Shown: positions 35,035 to 44,141, counted from the first letter of the stretch. The stretch is 64,000 nt of DNA from UBA6912 sp041611095 (GCA_041611095.1 JBFINP010000005.1:1-64000), one strand, 5' to 3'. Program-made: numbers and translations. The notes: generated by a model from the sequence alone, not told the origin.

Positions 35035-35955
35035 TCAGTCGTCGTCGTCGTGATCGTCGTCCGCGTCGTCGTCCTCGTCGTGATCGTCGTCCTCGTCCTC
35101 GTGACCCTCGTCGCCGTCATCGTCATCGGCGTTGCCCGGCCCCGAGTTGTCCTCGGAGTCATCGTCGTGATCGTGCTCGGCGTTGCCCGGCCCCGAGTTG
35201 TCCTCGGAGTCGTCATCGATCGTGGTGCTGGTGACGTTGTCGTCGCCGTCCAGCGCCCTCGTCCGTACCCGCACTCGGACCTCGCCGTCCTCGAACTCGG
35301 CGTTGAAGTCGACCCGCAGCGTTGCGCTCTCGAACTTGACCTCGATCTCACGACCCGACCCGACCTCGATCTCGGCAGACCAGCCGTCGTTCGTGCTGAC
35401 GTCGGTCACGGTGAGCGTCCCGCCGGTCAGGGAGTACGTCACGGTGCCCGCCTCGCCGGCGGCACTCGTGGTCGTGCCCTCGGCGGCGCCCGGGAACGTC
35501 GTAGAGGTGTTTCCGGGCAGCGTCGTGGACGTCTCGCCCGGCATGCTCGTCGAGGTGGCGCCACCTTCGATGGCTCGGGTACGCACCCGGACCCTCACCT
35601 GACCATCCTCGAGCTCGGCGTTGAAGTCGACCCTCGTGTCGGCTCCGAGGAACTTCGCCTCGACCGCACGGCCCTGGGCGACCTCGATCTCTGCGGACCA
35701 GCCGTCGTTGGGAACGACCTCGACGATCGAGAGCGCCCCGCCGGAAACGGCGTACGCCACCGTGCCTGCGTCCCCGGCCGGGACGGTCACCGGAGCTGCG
35801 TCGCTCGGAGCGGGGCCCGTCGTGGTCGAGGTTTCCTGAATCGTCGTCGAGGTGGCCGTGCTCACCGTGTCGGTGGCCGCGGTGGCCGCCCAGGCCGCGC
35901 CGGCGGCGACGACCAACGCCATGACGACCATCGCCATCGTGGTGCGTGCCAACAT
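35035..35955 (-). CDS. Exported protein with two beta-domain repeats and an Asp/His-rich tail
   Basis: A signal sequence (MLARTTMAMVVMALVVAAGAAWA) leads 306 residues. Two repeats (about 60-127 and 160-230) share GTVxYxxxGGxL, NDGWSAEIEV, a V-K-F or A-K-F step, RVDFNAE(L/F)EDG and VRVRVRTRA. They are separated by a Thr/Ser-rich linker. The last ~60 residues are almost purely acidic with His, including two copies of DDDSEDNSGPGNA encoded by a 51-bp duplication (35131-35211). The tail could bind calcium or transition metals. The domain recurs once in the 32237 protein. No known family is recognised. The upstream region carries the same hexamer repeats as the response regulator region. Confidence 0.82.
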   Translation of the reverse strand: MLARTTMAMVVMALVVAAGAAWAATAATDTVSTATSTTIQETSTTTGPAPSDAAPVTVPAGDAGTVAYAVSGGALSIVEVVPNDGWSAEIEVAQGRAVEAKFLGADTRVDFNAELEDGQVRVRVRTRAIEGGATSTSMPGETSTTLPGNTSTTFPGAAEGTTTSAAGEAGTVTYSLTGGTLTVTDVSTNDGWSAEIEVGSGREIEVKFESATLRVDFNAEFEDGEVRVRVRTRALDGDDNVTSTTIDDDSEDNSGPGNAEHDHDDDSEDNSGPGNADDDDGDEGHEDEDDDHDEDDDADDDHDDDD

Positions 35956-36023
35956 CGCAATCTCCTTCTCGTAGCGTGTACCACGAGTGTCCGCGCACCT
36001 CCGTCAAGGCGACTTCCGGCCGC

Positions 36024-36040
36024 GGTTAAGCGAAGGTGAA
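36024..36040. promoter_or_regulatory. Two 11-bp-spaced hexamers upstream of the 35035 gene
   Basis: GGTTAA (36024-36029) and GGTGAA (36035-36040) are spaced by 11 bp. On the coding strand this reads TTCACC-N5-TTAACC, close to TTCACC-N5-TTATCC in the repeat group at 32891-32918. It lies 69-85 bp before the gene start, a normal activator position. Confidence 0.5.
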
Positions 36041-36105
36041 TCATGGAGGTCGTGTCGAGTGTGCCTCCACAGGTCACCATCGAGCGTGTACGCATGCTCG
36101 ACACG

Positions 36106-36141
36106 ACGACGGGGCGCCGTCGTCAGGCGACGCCCCGTCGT
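36106..36141 (-). terminator. Terminator after coxM
   Basis: ACGACGGGGCG (36106-36116) pairs with CGCCCCGTCGT (36131-36141), an 11-bp stem starting 18 bp beyond the coxM stop on the minus strand. Confidence 0.6.
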
Positions 36142-36158
36142 TCTCCCTCCCTGCGATG

Positions 36159-37016
36159 TCAGGCCCGGGCGAGGGCTCCGCGAAGGGCTCGCGCCACGAA
36201 GACCTTCGCCAGGTGGGCTTTGTACTCCTCGGAACCGTACAGGTCTTCGAGGAGGGTGACGCCCTCGGTGGCACGGTCGGCGGCGGCGGCAATCGCCACA
36301 TCCCCGCCGTCCGAGCCGATGAACGCCTCCATCGAGCCGGCGGCGAGCATCGGTTTCGTGCCCACGCCGGTGAGGGCGATGCGGGCGTCCTCGACCGTTC
36401 CGTTGCTCTTGCGCACCCAGGCCGCAGCGCCGGCGACGGCGTAGTCGCTGTGACCGCCGCGCCGTCCGAGCTTGTCGTAGGCGGACCCGCCGCCCGCCTT
36501 CGGGACGCGGATCTCGACGAGGATCTCGTCGGCATTCAACGCCGAGGTGAGCGTGTCGACGAAGAAGTCCCCGGCAGCGATCTCCCGGGTGCCGTTCTTC
36601 GACGCCGCCACCATCGTCGAGCCGAGCGCGATCGCCCCCGCCGGCTGATCGGCGGCGACGTCGGCGTGCGCCAACGAGCCACACGTCGTGCCCCGCATCC
36701 GCACCTGCATGTCCGCCGTGTAGGCGGCGGCCTCGGCGAGGGCCTGGGCATGCTCGGCCACGAGGGCGTCCATCGCCGTCTGTTGGTGGCGCACCAGCGC
36801 CCCGATGGCGATGTGGTCACCCTTGTCCTCGATGGCGCCGAGCCCCGGGATGCGTCCGATGTCGACGACCATCTCGGGCGAGAACAGCCGCATCTTCATG
36901 AGCGGCATCAGGCTCTGCCCGCCTGCGAGGACCTTGGCGCCCGGATTGGACGCCAGCGCATCGAGCGCCTCGTCCAGCGTGGCAGGGGCCACGTAGGCGA
37001 ACTCACGCGGATACAT
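36159..37016 (-). CDS. coxM: Molybdenum hydroxylase FAD subunit (CO dehydrogenase medium-subunit type)
   Basis: This 285-residue flavoprotein passes electrons from the iron-sulfur subunit to the acceptor. It has both FAD signatures: AKVLAGGQSLMPLMKMRLFSPEMVVDIGRI near the N terminus and RGTTCGSLAHADVAADQPAGAIALG. ATG 37016 is backed by GGAGGG, and its first codons overlap the end of coxL by 14 bp. It is the last gene of coxG-coxS-coxL-coxM and is followed by a terminator stem. Xanthine dehydrogenase-like FAD subunits look the same, so the substrate is set by coxL. Confidence 0.93.
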   Translation of the reverse strand: MYPREFAYVAPATLDEALDALASNPGAKVLAGGQSLMPLMKMRLFSPEMVVDIGRIPGLGAIEDKGDHIAIGALVRHQQTAMDALVAEHAQALAEAAAYTADMQVRMRGTTCGSLAHADVAADQPAGAIALGSTMVAASKNGTREIAAGDFFVDTLTSALNADEILVEIRVPKAGGGSAYDKLGRRGGHSDYAVAGAAAWVRKSNGTVEDARIALTGVGTKPMLAAGSMEAFIGSDGGDVAIAAAADRATEGVTLLEDLYGSEEYKAHLAKVFVARALRGALARA

Positions 37017-39402
37017 CTGAGTCCCTCCTCGCATCCTGAATGGCCTGCCAGACCCGGCGGGGCCTTAATGGCATGTCGATGTGGGTCACCCCGAGCGGCG
37101 CCAGCGCATCGACCACCGCGTTGACGAGGGTCTGCGCCGAGCCGATCGTGCCCGCCTCGCCGATGCCCTTCACCCCCATCGGGTTGACGTCGGTGGGCGT
37201 CACCGTGCGGCTCAGCTCGAACGACGGCAGGTCACCTGCGGTCGGGATCGGGTAGTCGATGAGGGATCCGGTGAGCAGGTTGCCCGCTTCGTCGTAGATC
37301 GCCTCCTCGAACATCGCCTGCCCCACACCCTGGGCGATGCCGCCGTGTACCTGCCCGTCGACGATCATCGGGCTGATCACGTTGCCGCAGTCGTCGACGC
37401 CGATGTAGCGCAGGAACTCCACGTCGCCCGTGTCGGGATCGACCTCGACGACGGCGATGTGCGACCCGAACGGCCACGTGGCGTTGCCCGGACTGAAGAT
37501 CGCATGTGCTTCGAGCCCGGCATCGAGCCCTTCGGGCCCCGTGTGGGGTCGATACGCGACGTCGGCGATCTCCGCCCAGGTGACAACGCGACCGGGCGTC
37601 CCGGCGACGTGGGCGCCGCCGTCGGCAAACCGTATGTCTTCGGGCGCGGCCTCGAGCAGGTGGGCGGCTATCTCCGCGGCCTTGTCCCGCACCTTCACCG
37701 CCGCCTGGTACGTCGCCGCCCCGTCGACCGCCGCCGACCGGCTGCCGAACGTGCCGACACCCATCGGGGACTCGGCGGTGTCGCCGTGGCTCACCCGGAT
37801 CATGTCGATCTCGACGCCGAGCACGCTCGAGGCGATCTGCGCCCACGTCGTCTCGTGTCCCTGGCCGCTGGGGCCGGTGCCGATGATGACGTTTACCGAC
37901 CCGTCCGGATTCACCCGGACCAGCCCGGATCCGCTGAACGACGACGGCAAGCCGTAGTTGTTCCAGCCGAAGCCGATCTCGGAAAGCACCGACGGACCGA
38001 AGCCGCAGATCTCCAGGTACGTCGACAGACCGATGCCGATGTACCGGCCCTCGGCCCGTGCGTCCGCCTGCATCTGCCTCAGCCCGGCGTAGTCGGCGAT
38101 CTCGAGCAGCTTGTCGAGGTTCGTCTCGTAATCGCCCGAGTCGATCGCCAGCCCGGTGTTGTTCACGGCCGGGAACTGGTCGTTCTTCCAATAGTTCTTG
38201 CGCCGTACGTCCGCGGGGTCCATCCCGATCTCGCGTGCGTACGCGTCGATCGCACGCTCGATGTAGTAGAGCGCCTCGGGTCGTCCGGCTCCCCGGTACG
38301 CATCCGTCGTCTGCGTGTTGGTGACGACGCAGGCGACCTCGAAGTACGCCGGGATGTCGTACTGACCCGCCGACACCCAGAGCCCCAGCAGCGGAATGGC
38401 CACCGTGAAGTTCTGGCTGTAGGCGCCCATGTCGGCGAGGCCCTTCAGCTCGTAGCCGAGGATCTCGCCGTCAGGCGTGCCCACGAGCGTGGCCGTGGCG
38501 ATCCAACCCCGCCCCTGGATGGTCGACACCGCCGCCTCCCGCCGGGTCTCGGTGAACCGCACCGGCCGGTGCAGCTCCTTGGAGGCGAAGCACACGAGGA
38601 TCTCGTCGTTGTAGACGTTGAGCTTGCAGCCGAAGCCGCCACCCACTTCGGGCGCCCGCACATGGACCGCGTTGGAAGGAAGACCGAAGGTCTTGGCGAT
38701 CGCACCGCCCAGCGCGTGGGGGATCTGGCTCGAGGAGTAGACCTCGAACTTGTCGTAGCCCTCGATCCAATGTGCCACCACCGCACGGGGCTCGATGGCC
38801 ACCGGGATCAGCCGCTGGTTGACCATCTCCAGCTCGACGATGACGGCATCCTCACGCGCCTTGGCCTCCTCGATCTTGGGTCGGGGGTCGTCGACGGCGA
38901 TGACGTCCGCCCACCATTCGTGGCCGACCCAGCTCAAGAGCACGTTCGAGTCGAGGTCCTCGTGGACCTTCACCCGATCCGACGCCGCATCTTTGAGCTC
39001 GACCACCGCCTCCAGCGGGTCGTAGTCGACAACCACGGCCTCGGCCGCATCTTGGGCGACATACCTGTCGTCGGCGACGACCATCGCCACCGCCTCGCCC
39101 GCATGGTTGACCTCGCCGTCGGCGAGGAGCGGCCGGAGCTTGCCGACCGGGACCTGGGCGATCAGCGGTCCGAGGTGACGAACATCGTCAATGGTGTAGA
39201 CCGCATGGACACCTTTCATCGCCGCGGCGGCCGACGTGTCGATCGAGTTGATGCGGGCGTGGGCGAAGGGGCTCCGGACGAAAGCGACGGCAAGCTCGCC
39301 GTGACGCCGTATGTCGTCGACGTAGCGTCCCCGACCCCGTATCAGCGCCGGATCTTCCTTGCGACGGATGACGCCGCCGAGTGCGCTGGTGGTGGTCGTC
39401 AT
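37003..39402 (-). CDS. coxL: Molybdenum hydroxylase large subunit, form II CO dehydrogenase type
   Basis: This 799-residue subunit holds the molybdopterin-cytosine-dinucleotide cofactor. The active-site loop is AYRGAGR (368-374), which marks form II; proven CO oxidisers of form I carry AYxCSFR. Other signatures include GGVIRRKEDPALIRGRGRYVDD, APEVGGGFGCKL, GTGPSGQGHETTWAQIAS and GVKGIGEAGTIGS near the end, with the catalytic Glu in the last. ATG 39402 overlaps the coxS stop. It may oxidise CO weakly or a different aldehyde or heterocycle; sequence cannot tell. Confidence 0.93.
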   Translation of the reverse strand: MTTTTSALGGVIRRKEDPALIRGRGRYVDDIRRHGELAVAFVRSPFAHARINSIDTSAAAAMKGVHAVYTIDDVRHLGPLIAQVPVGKLRPLLADGEVNHAGEAVAMVVADDRYVAQDAAEAVVVDYDPLEAVVELKDAASDRVKVHEDLDSNVLLSWVGHEWWADVIAVDDPRPKIEEAKAREDAVIVELEMVNQRLIPVAIEPRAVVAHWIEGYDKFEVYSSSQIPHALGGAIAKTFGLPSNAVHVRAPEVGGGFGCKLNVYNDEILVCFASKELHRPVRFTETRREAAVSTIQGRGWIATATLVGTPDGEILGYELKGLADMGAYSQNFTVAIPLLGLWVSAGQYDIPAYFEVACVVTNTQTTDAYRGAGRPEALYYIERAIDAYAREIGMDPADVRRKNYWKNDQFPAVNNTGLAIDSGDYETNLDKLLEIADYAGLRQMQADARAEGRYIGIGLSTYLEICGFGPSVLSEIGFGWNNYGLPSSFSGSGLVRVNPDGSVNVIIGTGPSGQGHETTWAQIASSVLGVEIDMIRVSHGDTAESPMGVGTFGSRSAAVDGAATYQAAVKVRDKAAEIAAHLLEAAPEDIRFADGGAHVAGTPGRVVTWAEIADVAYRPHTGPEGLDAGLEAHAIFSPGNATWPFGSHIAVVEVDPDTGDVEFLRYIGVDDCGNVISPMIVDGQVHGGIAQGVGQAMFEEAIYDEAGNLLTGSLIDYPIPTAGDLPSFELSRTVTPTDVNPMGVKGIGEAGTIGSAQTLVNAVVDALAPLGVTHIDMPLRPRRVWQAIQDARRDSDVSA

Positions 39403-39902
39403 ACGAGATCCGTCTCCCACTCGGGCGGAGCCGGTTCCTCGCCCCGCATCTTGGCCGCCGCGTACTCGATGGAGCGCACGATGTTGTGATAGCCCGTACA
39501 GCGGCACAGGTTCCCCTCGATCCCGTGGCGGATCTCGGCCTCGGTGGGGTTGTCGTCGTCGGCGAGGATCGCCGCCGCCGACATGATCATCCCCGGTGTG
39601 CAGAAGCCGCATTGGAGGCCGTGGCGTTCCCAGAAGCCTTCCTGCACCGGATGGAGCTCACCGTTCTGGGCGAGACCCTCGATTGTCGTGACGTCGGCGC
39701 CGTCGGCCTGTACGGCCAGCACCATGCACGACTTCGTGGGTACGCCGTCGACGTGGACGGTGCACGCGCCGCAGTAGCCGGACTCGCAGCCGACATGCGT
39801 CCCGGTGAGGAGCAGGTCCTCGCGGAGGAAGTGGACGAGCAGCGTGCGTGGCTCGACAGAGCCCGACACCGCCTTCCCGTTGACGGTCATGGAGATCTCC
39901 AT
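39399..39902 (-). CDS. coxS: Molybdenum hydroxylase [2Fe-2S] subunit
   Basis: The 167-residue subunit carries two [2Fe-2S] clusters. Ferredoxin-like ligands are in CESGYCGACTVHVDGVPTKSC and the helical-domain ligands in LQCGFCTPGMIM and NLCRCTGYHNIV. ATG 39902 follows AAGGGGTGCG; the open frame runs further upstream without a ribosome site. It is placed between coxG and coxL, the common S-L order. Confidence 0.95.
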   Translation of the reverse strand: MEISMTVNGKAVSGSVEPRTLLVHFLREDLLLTGTHVGCESGYCGACTVHVDGVPTKSCMVLAVQADGADVTTIEGLAQNGELHPVQEGFWERHGLQCGFCTPGMIMSAAAILADDDNPTEAEIRHGIEGNLCRCTGYHNIVRSIEYAAAKMRGEEPAPPEWETDLV

Positions 39903-39994
39903 CGCACCCCTTTTCACGAGACTGCCCGATGCCTCACACGAAGGTAGCAAAGGGGCCCTCCCGATGTCGGGCGGAGCGTTCGCGAGACCGGCGC

Positions 39995-40561
39995 TCAGTC
40001 TTTGCGGCCGAACAGCCGGGAGATCCAGCGTCGCAACGCTGCGAGCAGGCTCGAGAAGAACAGAGAGAAGCCCTTGACGTCACCGGCCTCGACGGCTGCC
40101 GCCTCGACAACGGTCTCCGCCGCCAGCTTCGCCTCGACACAGTGGACGAACTCGCCGATCAGCCGGTTCGACATCTCCTTGATGAGCCCGGTGCGCCCGA
40201 ATTGAGCGGCTGCCCCGGACAGGATCACATCGGCCTCGATCGTGATCTCGGTGCCGTCGTCGACGGAAGCCATCTCGTAGTGCATCTTGACCTGCCCGAC
40301 GCTGCCACCGCGTCGATCCATCCCCTTGCCGTTCACGGTGCCGGTGTGTGCTGCGGCGTCGGACACCACGGTCGCCTCCCCCTCGAAGGTCGCCGTCATG
40401 GGGCCGAGCTTCGCCGACACACTCCCCGCATACACGCCACCGCCCTTGTCCTCCGTCAGCTCCGCCCCCGGGAGACATCTCGCCAGCTCGGGGACGTCCT
40501 CGAACAGCTCCCACACCTGCTCGACGCTGCGGCCGACCCGCACGACCTCGGTGATCTTCAA
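39995..40561 (-). CDS. coxG: CoxG-type SRPBCC protein with C-terminal membrane anchor
   Basis: This 188-residue protein has the CoxG fold: VRVGRSVEQVWELFEDVPELARCLPGAEL, GVYAGSVSAKLGPMTATFEGEA and the C-terminal amphipathic/hydrophobic tail GFSLFFSSLLAALRRWISRLFGRKD. In other CO dehydrogenase systems CoxG recruits the enzyme to the membrane and helps deliver electrons to quinone. It is the first gene of the operon; the start is TTG 40561 behind GGAGGGAGG. Confidence 0.9.
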   Translation of the reverse strand: MKITEVVRVGRSVEQVWELFEDVPELARCLPGAELTEDKGGGVYAGSVSAKLGPMTATFEGEATVVSDAAAHTGTVNGKGMDRRGGSVGQVKMHYEMASVDDGTEITIEADVILSGAAAQFGRTGLIKEMSNRLIGEFVHCVEAKLAAETVVEAAAVEAGDVKGFSLFFSSLLAALRRWISRLFGRKD

Positions 40562-40585
40562 CCGAACCTCCCTCCAACCAACGGC

Positions 40586-40605
40586 CCGGCGGACTCTACC
40601 GCCGG
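40586..40605. promoter_or_regulatory. Perfect inverted repeat in the coxG/azlC divergent region
   Basis: CCGGCGG (40586-40592), spacer ACTCTA, CCGCCGG (40599-40605) form a perfect 7-6-7 palindrome in the 106-bp divergent gap. As the genes diverge it is unlikely to be a terminator, so an operator is the simpler reading. No known regulator is assigned. Confidence 0.4.
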
Positions 40606-40667
40606 CGACCGTGTCGGCGCTCTGCGTACGTGCTGCGGTTAGCCTGGCCCGCCCTCGGGAGGCTTCG

Positions 40668-41369
40668 ATGTCACGTCCTCACGCCGTCTCGCCGCGCGGG
40701 GCGCTCCAAGCCGGGAGCCGCGCGGTCGCTCCCCTCCTCGTCGGTGTCGTCCCATTCGGGCTGATCTTCGGCGTCGCCGCATCCTCGGCGGCGATGGGTG
40801 CCGGGCTGGCGTGGGCGACCTCGCCCGTCATCTTCGCCGGTGCGGCGCAGCTCGTGACGATCGATCTGACCAACACGGGCGCCGCCGCCGCCGTGGTCAT
40901 CGCCACTGCATTGGTGGTCAACGCTCGGCACATGATGTACTCGGCGGCGCTCGCAGAGCACTTCCGAGCGTTCCCGACCCCTTGGCGATATGGGCTCCCG
41001 TATTTGATGACCGACCAGGCGTTCGCCGTGTCCATCAACCCCTTCGCCGAGACCGACAACGCCACCTACAAGCGATGGTTCTTCCTCGGCGCAGGCCTTG
41101 GCCTGTGGCTCCCGTGGCAGCTGTCCACCGCAACGGGCGTTGTCGTCGGGACCCAACTCCCCGAATCCTGGTCGCTGGACTTCGCCATCCCCCTGGTCTT
41201 CATGGTCCTGGCCATCCTGGCCATCAGGGACCGACCCGGGCTGATCGCAGCCCTGGTGGGCGGCGCCGCGGCCGTGGCCGCCAAGGACGTCCCCTACGGA
41301 CTGGGTCTCATGGTCGCCGCCGCCTCCGGTATCACTGCGGGCGTCATCGCAGAGAGGGTGCGCAGATGA
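40668..41369 (+). CDS. azlC: AzlC family branched-chain amino acid exporter, large subunit
   Basis: The 233-residue polytopic protein matches AzlC: VAPLLVGVVPFGLIFGVAASSAAMG, SPVIFAGAAQLVTIDLT, ALVVNARHMMYSAALAEHFRAFP and YLMTDQAFAVSI. Together with AzlD it exports branched-chain or related amino acids. ATG 40668 follows GGGAGG and the stop overlaps the azlD start. Confidence 0.92.
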   Translation: MSRPHAVSPRGALQAGSRAVAPLLVGVVPFGLIFGVAASSAAMGAGLAWATSPVIFAGAAQLVTIDLTNTGAAAAVVIATALVVNARHMMYSAALAEHFRAFPTPWRYGLPYLMTDQAFAVSINPFAETDNATYKRWFFLGAGLGLWLPWQLSTATGVVVGTQLPESWSLDFAIPLVFMVLAILAIRDRPGLIAALVGGAAAVAAKDVPYGLGLMVAAASGITAGVIAERVRR

Positions 41370-41680
41370 CCAACGGGCTCATCGTGGTTGCCATCGGCGT
41401 CGGCACGTACCTGACCCGGCTGTCCTTCGTGGCGTTGTTCGGGAGGTTCGGAGTTCCCACGTGGGCCGAGTCGCCGTTGCGCTACGTTGGTCCCGCCGTC
41501 TTGGCGGCGCTCGTGACCCCGGCTGTCCTCGCTCCCGACGATGCGATCGATCTGTCGACGGCCAACCCCAGGTTCTACGCCGCGCTCGTCGCCGTCGCCG
41601 TCGCGCTGCGAACCAAATCGGTGGCGTGGACGATCGTCAGCGGCATGGCCGCCCTCTGGGTCCTGCAAGCGATCTTGTGA
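41366..41680 (+). CDS. azlD: AzlD family branched-chain amino acid exporter, small subunit
   Basis: This 104-residue protein has about three to four membrane segments. The motif TYLTRLSFVALFGRFGVP and the AVLAALVTPAVLAPD segment are typical AzlD. Overlap with azlC (ATGA) shows the pair is translated together. Confidence 0.9.
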   Translation: MTNGLIVVAIGVGTYLTRLSFVALFGRFGVPTWAESPLRYVGPAVLAALVTPAVLAPDDAIDLSTANPRFYAALVAVAVALRTKSVAWTIVSGMAALWVLQAIL

Positions 41681-41755
41681 GGTAGCGCTCACCTCACAAC
41701 GTGGCAACGGCGACCAGTCCTTGGTCGACGGCGGCGACCTCACGACAATCGGCTG

Positions 41756-42913
41756 ATGGATGACGGCGGGCGGCGCGAGGCGACCGAGCAGTGGTTCATC
41801 CGCCGCGGCGTGCCTCACTTCATCGACGGCTACTCCGCCACCCGCGACATCTTCACGCGAGCCGCGTGGTTGCTCACGCTGATCGCCCTCGCCGAGGTCC
41901 TCTCGGCGCTCACGTTCGACACGGTGTGGGCCAACGCCCTCGCCGCGCTCGGAGGTCTCGGCCTGGTCATCGGTGGGTGGGCGCTCGTCAACCGTTGGCG
42001 CGGACGCCCGGCGCTCTCCAGCCCCACCTCGGTGGGGCTGGTCGAGCTCGCCGTCTTCGTGCTGCTTCCCGCGCTCGTGCCAGTCGTGTTCGGCGGGAAC
42101 CTGTCCACGGCGGCGGCGCTCGCCGCCGCCAATCTGGTGCTGCTGGGGGTGATCTACGTGGGCACGAGCTACGGCATCGTCCCCATCGTTCGTTGGGCGG
42201 TGGTTCGTGTCGCACGCACCGTGGGGATCACGCTGCTGCTCTTCGCCAAGGCGCTGCCGCTGCTGCTGTTGTTCGTCACGTTCTTGTTCATCAACGCCGA
42301 GGTTTGGCAGGTGGCGGCCGATCTGACCGGCCCTTCGTTCGTCGCCACCCTGGGATTGTTCGCCGGCCTCGCCACGCTGTTCCTCGTTGTCCGGCTGCCC
42401 CGCGAGGTGGCCGGGCTCGGTACGTTCCCCGACTGGAGCGACGTCGCCGCGGCGTGCATCGCAACCCCGATGGAAGGCCTGCTGACCCGGTCTTCGGGAC
42501 CGCCGCCCGAGCGCCCGCTTTCGAGACGCCAGTGGGCCAACGTCGGGTTGATGGTGCTCTTCGGCCAGGCGGTGCAGGTCGTCCTGGTGGCCGCGCTGGT
42601 CGGAGCTTTTCTGGTGGGCCTCGGACTGCTCGCGATACCCGAGAGCGTCATCGTCGCATGGACACAGGACCCCCAGGTCGTGGCCGTCGGACCCTCCCTG
42701 CCGTTGTTCGGACGCAACCTCCAGTTGACGCAGGAGCTGCTCCGGGTGGCCTCGTTCCTCGCCGCCTTCTCCGGCCTCTACTTCGCCGTCAGCGCGGTGA
42801 TCGACACTTCTTATCGCGAGGAGTTCTTCGAGCCCGTCGTCGGCGAGGTGCGCCAGTCCTTCGGCGTTCGCCTGGCGTACCTGGAGACGTCCCACGAGAT
42901 CGCCGTCATGTAG
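41756..42913 (+). CDS. Conserved multi-pass membrane protein (unknown function)
   Basis: The 385-residue protein has seven or eight membrane segments, starting WLLTLIALAEVLSALTF (from about residue 38). The cytosolic N terminus MDDGGRREATEQWFIRRGVPHFIDGYSATRDIFTRAA is a conserved-looking amphipathic leader, and a loop GFGTFPDWSDVAAAC-like stretch (GLGTFPDWSDVA) splits the segments. I do not know the family. It follows azlD by 75 bp on the same strand and ends before a stem-loop. Confidence 0.75.
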   Translation: MDDGGRREATEQWFIRRGVPHFIDGYSATRDIFTRAAWLLTLIALAEVLSALTFDTVWANALAALGGLGLVIGGWALVNRWRGRPALSSPTSVGLVELAVFVLLPALVPVVFGGNLSTAAALAAANLVLLGVIYVGTSYGIVPIVRWAVVRVARTVGITLLLFAKALPLLLLFVTFLFINAEVWQVAADLTGPSFVATLGLFAGLATLFLVVRLPREVAGLGTFPDWSDVAAACIATPMEGLLTRSSGPPPERPLSRRQWANVGLMVLFGQAVQVVLVAALVGAFLVGLGLLAIPESVIVAWTQDPQVVAVGPSLPLFGRNLQLTQELLRVASFLAAFSGLYFAVSAVIDTSYREEFFEPVVGEVRQSFGVRLAYLETSHEIAVM

Positions 42914-42924
42914 TGCAACGCCGT

Positions 42925-42960
42925 CGTCCCGAGCGGGCTCGTGCGCACCCGCCCGGGACG
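42925..42960. terminator. Bidirectional terminator between converging genes
   Basis: CGTCCCG-A-GCGGG (42925-42937) pairs with CCCGC-C-CGGGACG (42948-42960), 12 base pairs with one mismatch and a 10-nt loop, located between the 41756 and 42987 genes, which converge. Confidence 0.6.
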
Positions 42961-42986
42961 GACGCCGCCAGGGGACCTCGGCCTTG

Positions 42987-44072
42987 TCAGAGACTCAATG
43001 CGAAGGCGAGGAACTGGGTGAACTGCGTTGGGTTGAAGTTGTTGTCGGAGACCACGATCAGCGGTGTCCGGCCGTCGGGAAGCGGTGGCGCCAGAGCCAG
43101 GCCCTCCAGGTTGTCGAGGGTGACACCGAGCGACGTCAGGTCGAGGAGGAGCTGCTTTGCAACCGGGACCGGGTCGCCGATCGCAAACTGACCTCGCACG
43201 TTCTCGGCGCCCCGTGCGGAGATGTAGTAGAGGCGCACGTTGTTGCCGACCCCCACCGAGAAGGACCGCTCCAACGCCAAGAACGTGCCTGGCTTGTTGA
43301 GCTCGAGCAGCTCGACGAGTCCGTTCACCGTGAACGAGCCCTCAGGGATCGGCTCGTCGGTCACGGTATCGTTCTCGTAGACGTACTCGGCGACGGGCCG
43401 CCGCCGTGCGGCGTCGTATACGAGGATGCGCGACGGGCTGCCGGTGTCGAGGGTGGCCGCCGGCCCATCCTGGAAGAGAGCGTTCTCCGTGGCGGTCGTC
43501 AGACGTGCCCCGTCGGCCGAGAACGTCAGCGATTCGAACGCCGCGTTCTGCCTGATTCCGGCGGAGCCGTCGGATGTCGGCAGGTACCGGGTAGGAACCG
43601 GCAGCTCATCGAGCAAGTGCCCGTCGAGGGCGTACTCGTTGACGAATGGAGCCTGGAGCGCAGCGGTGTCGCCCTCCGAGGACACGAAGATCGTGCCGTG
43701 GGGCGACAGTGCGATGCCCTCGGGGTCGAGCTCGAGGGCGTCGTAGGGCAACCCGTCACCTGCCAGGAGGGTCGTCTGGTCGAGGAAGGCGACGTCACCG
43801 TCGTCGAGCGAGCCGTCGGAGACGTCGATGGCAACGGTGTAGAACCGAGCGGGAGCAAGCTGGCTGCGGTCGTCGGAGAGCACGTAGTAGACATCTGCAC
43901 CGGCATCCCACGTGATTCCGGACAGCCCGCCCATCTCGACTCCGTCGACCTCGAAGCCCGTCGGGAAGGTCACCTCGCCGATGAACTCTATCCTGTCGTG
44001 GTCGGCGGCGGCCGGGGCAGCCAACGACACAACGAGCACGAGACCGGCCGCGAGCGCAAGCATCCGCCGCAT
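42987..44072 (-). CDS. Secreted phytase-like (esterase-like) beta-propeller protein
   Basis: A signal peptide (MRRMLALAAGLVLVVSLAAPAAA) precedes a 340-residue propeller with features of the 'esterase-like activity of phytase' family: GLSGITWDAGADVYYVLSDD, ALELDPEGIALSPHGTIFVSSEG, NAAFESLTFSADGARL, LLELNKPGTFLALERSFSVGVGNNVRLYYI and LDNLEGLALAPPLPDGRTPLIVVSDNNF. Members are annotated by domain; actual catalysis is not established. The start ATG 44072 is preceded by GAGGGGAGAGAGGG. Confidence 0.9.
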   Translation of the reverse strand: MRRMLALAAGLVLVVSLAAPAAADHDRIEFIGEVTFPTGFEVDGVEMGGLSGITWDAGADVYYVLSDDRSQLAPARFYTVAIDVSDGSLDDGDVAFLDQTTLLAGDGLPYDALELDPEGIALSPHGTIFVSSEGDTAALQAPFVNEYALDGHLLDELPVPTRYLPTSDGSAGIRQNAAFESLTFSADGARLTTATENALFQDGPAATLDTGSPSRILVYDAARRRPVAEYVYENDTVTDEPIPEGSFTVNGLVELLELNKPGTFLALERSFSVGVGNNVRLYYISARGAENVRGQFAIGDPVPVAKQLLLDLTSLGVTLDNLEGLALAPPLPDGRTPLIVVSDNNFNPTQFTQFLAFALSL

Positions 44073-44141
44073 CCCTCTCTCCCCTCGGTCGACGACGCTT
44101 CGCTGCTCACCCTACGCGGCGGCATCGAGGTATGACGAGCC

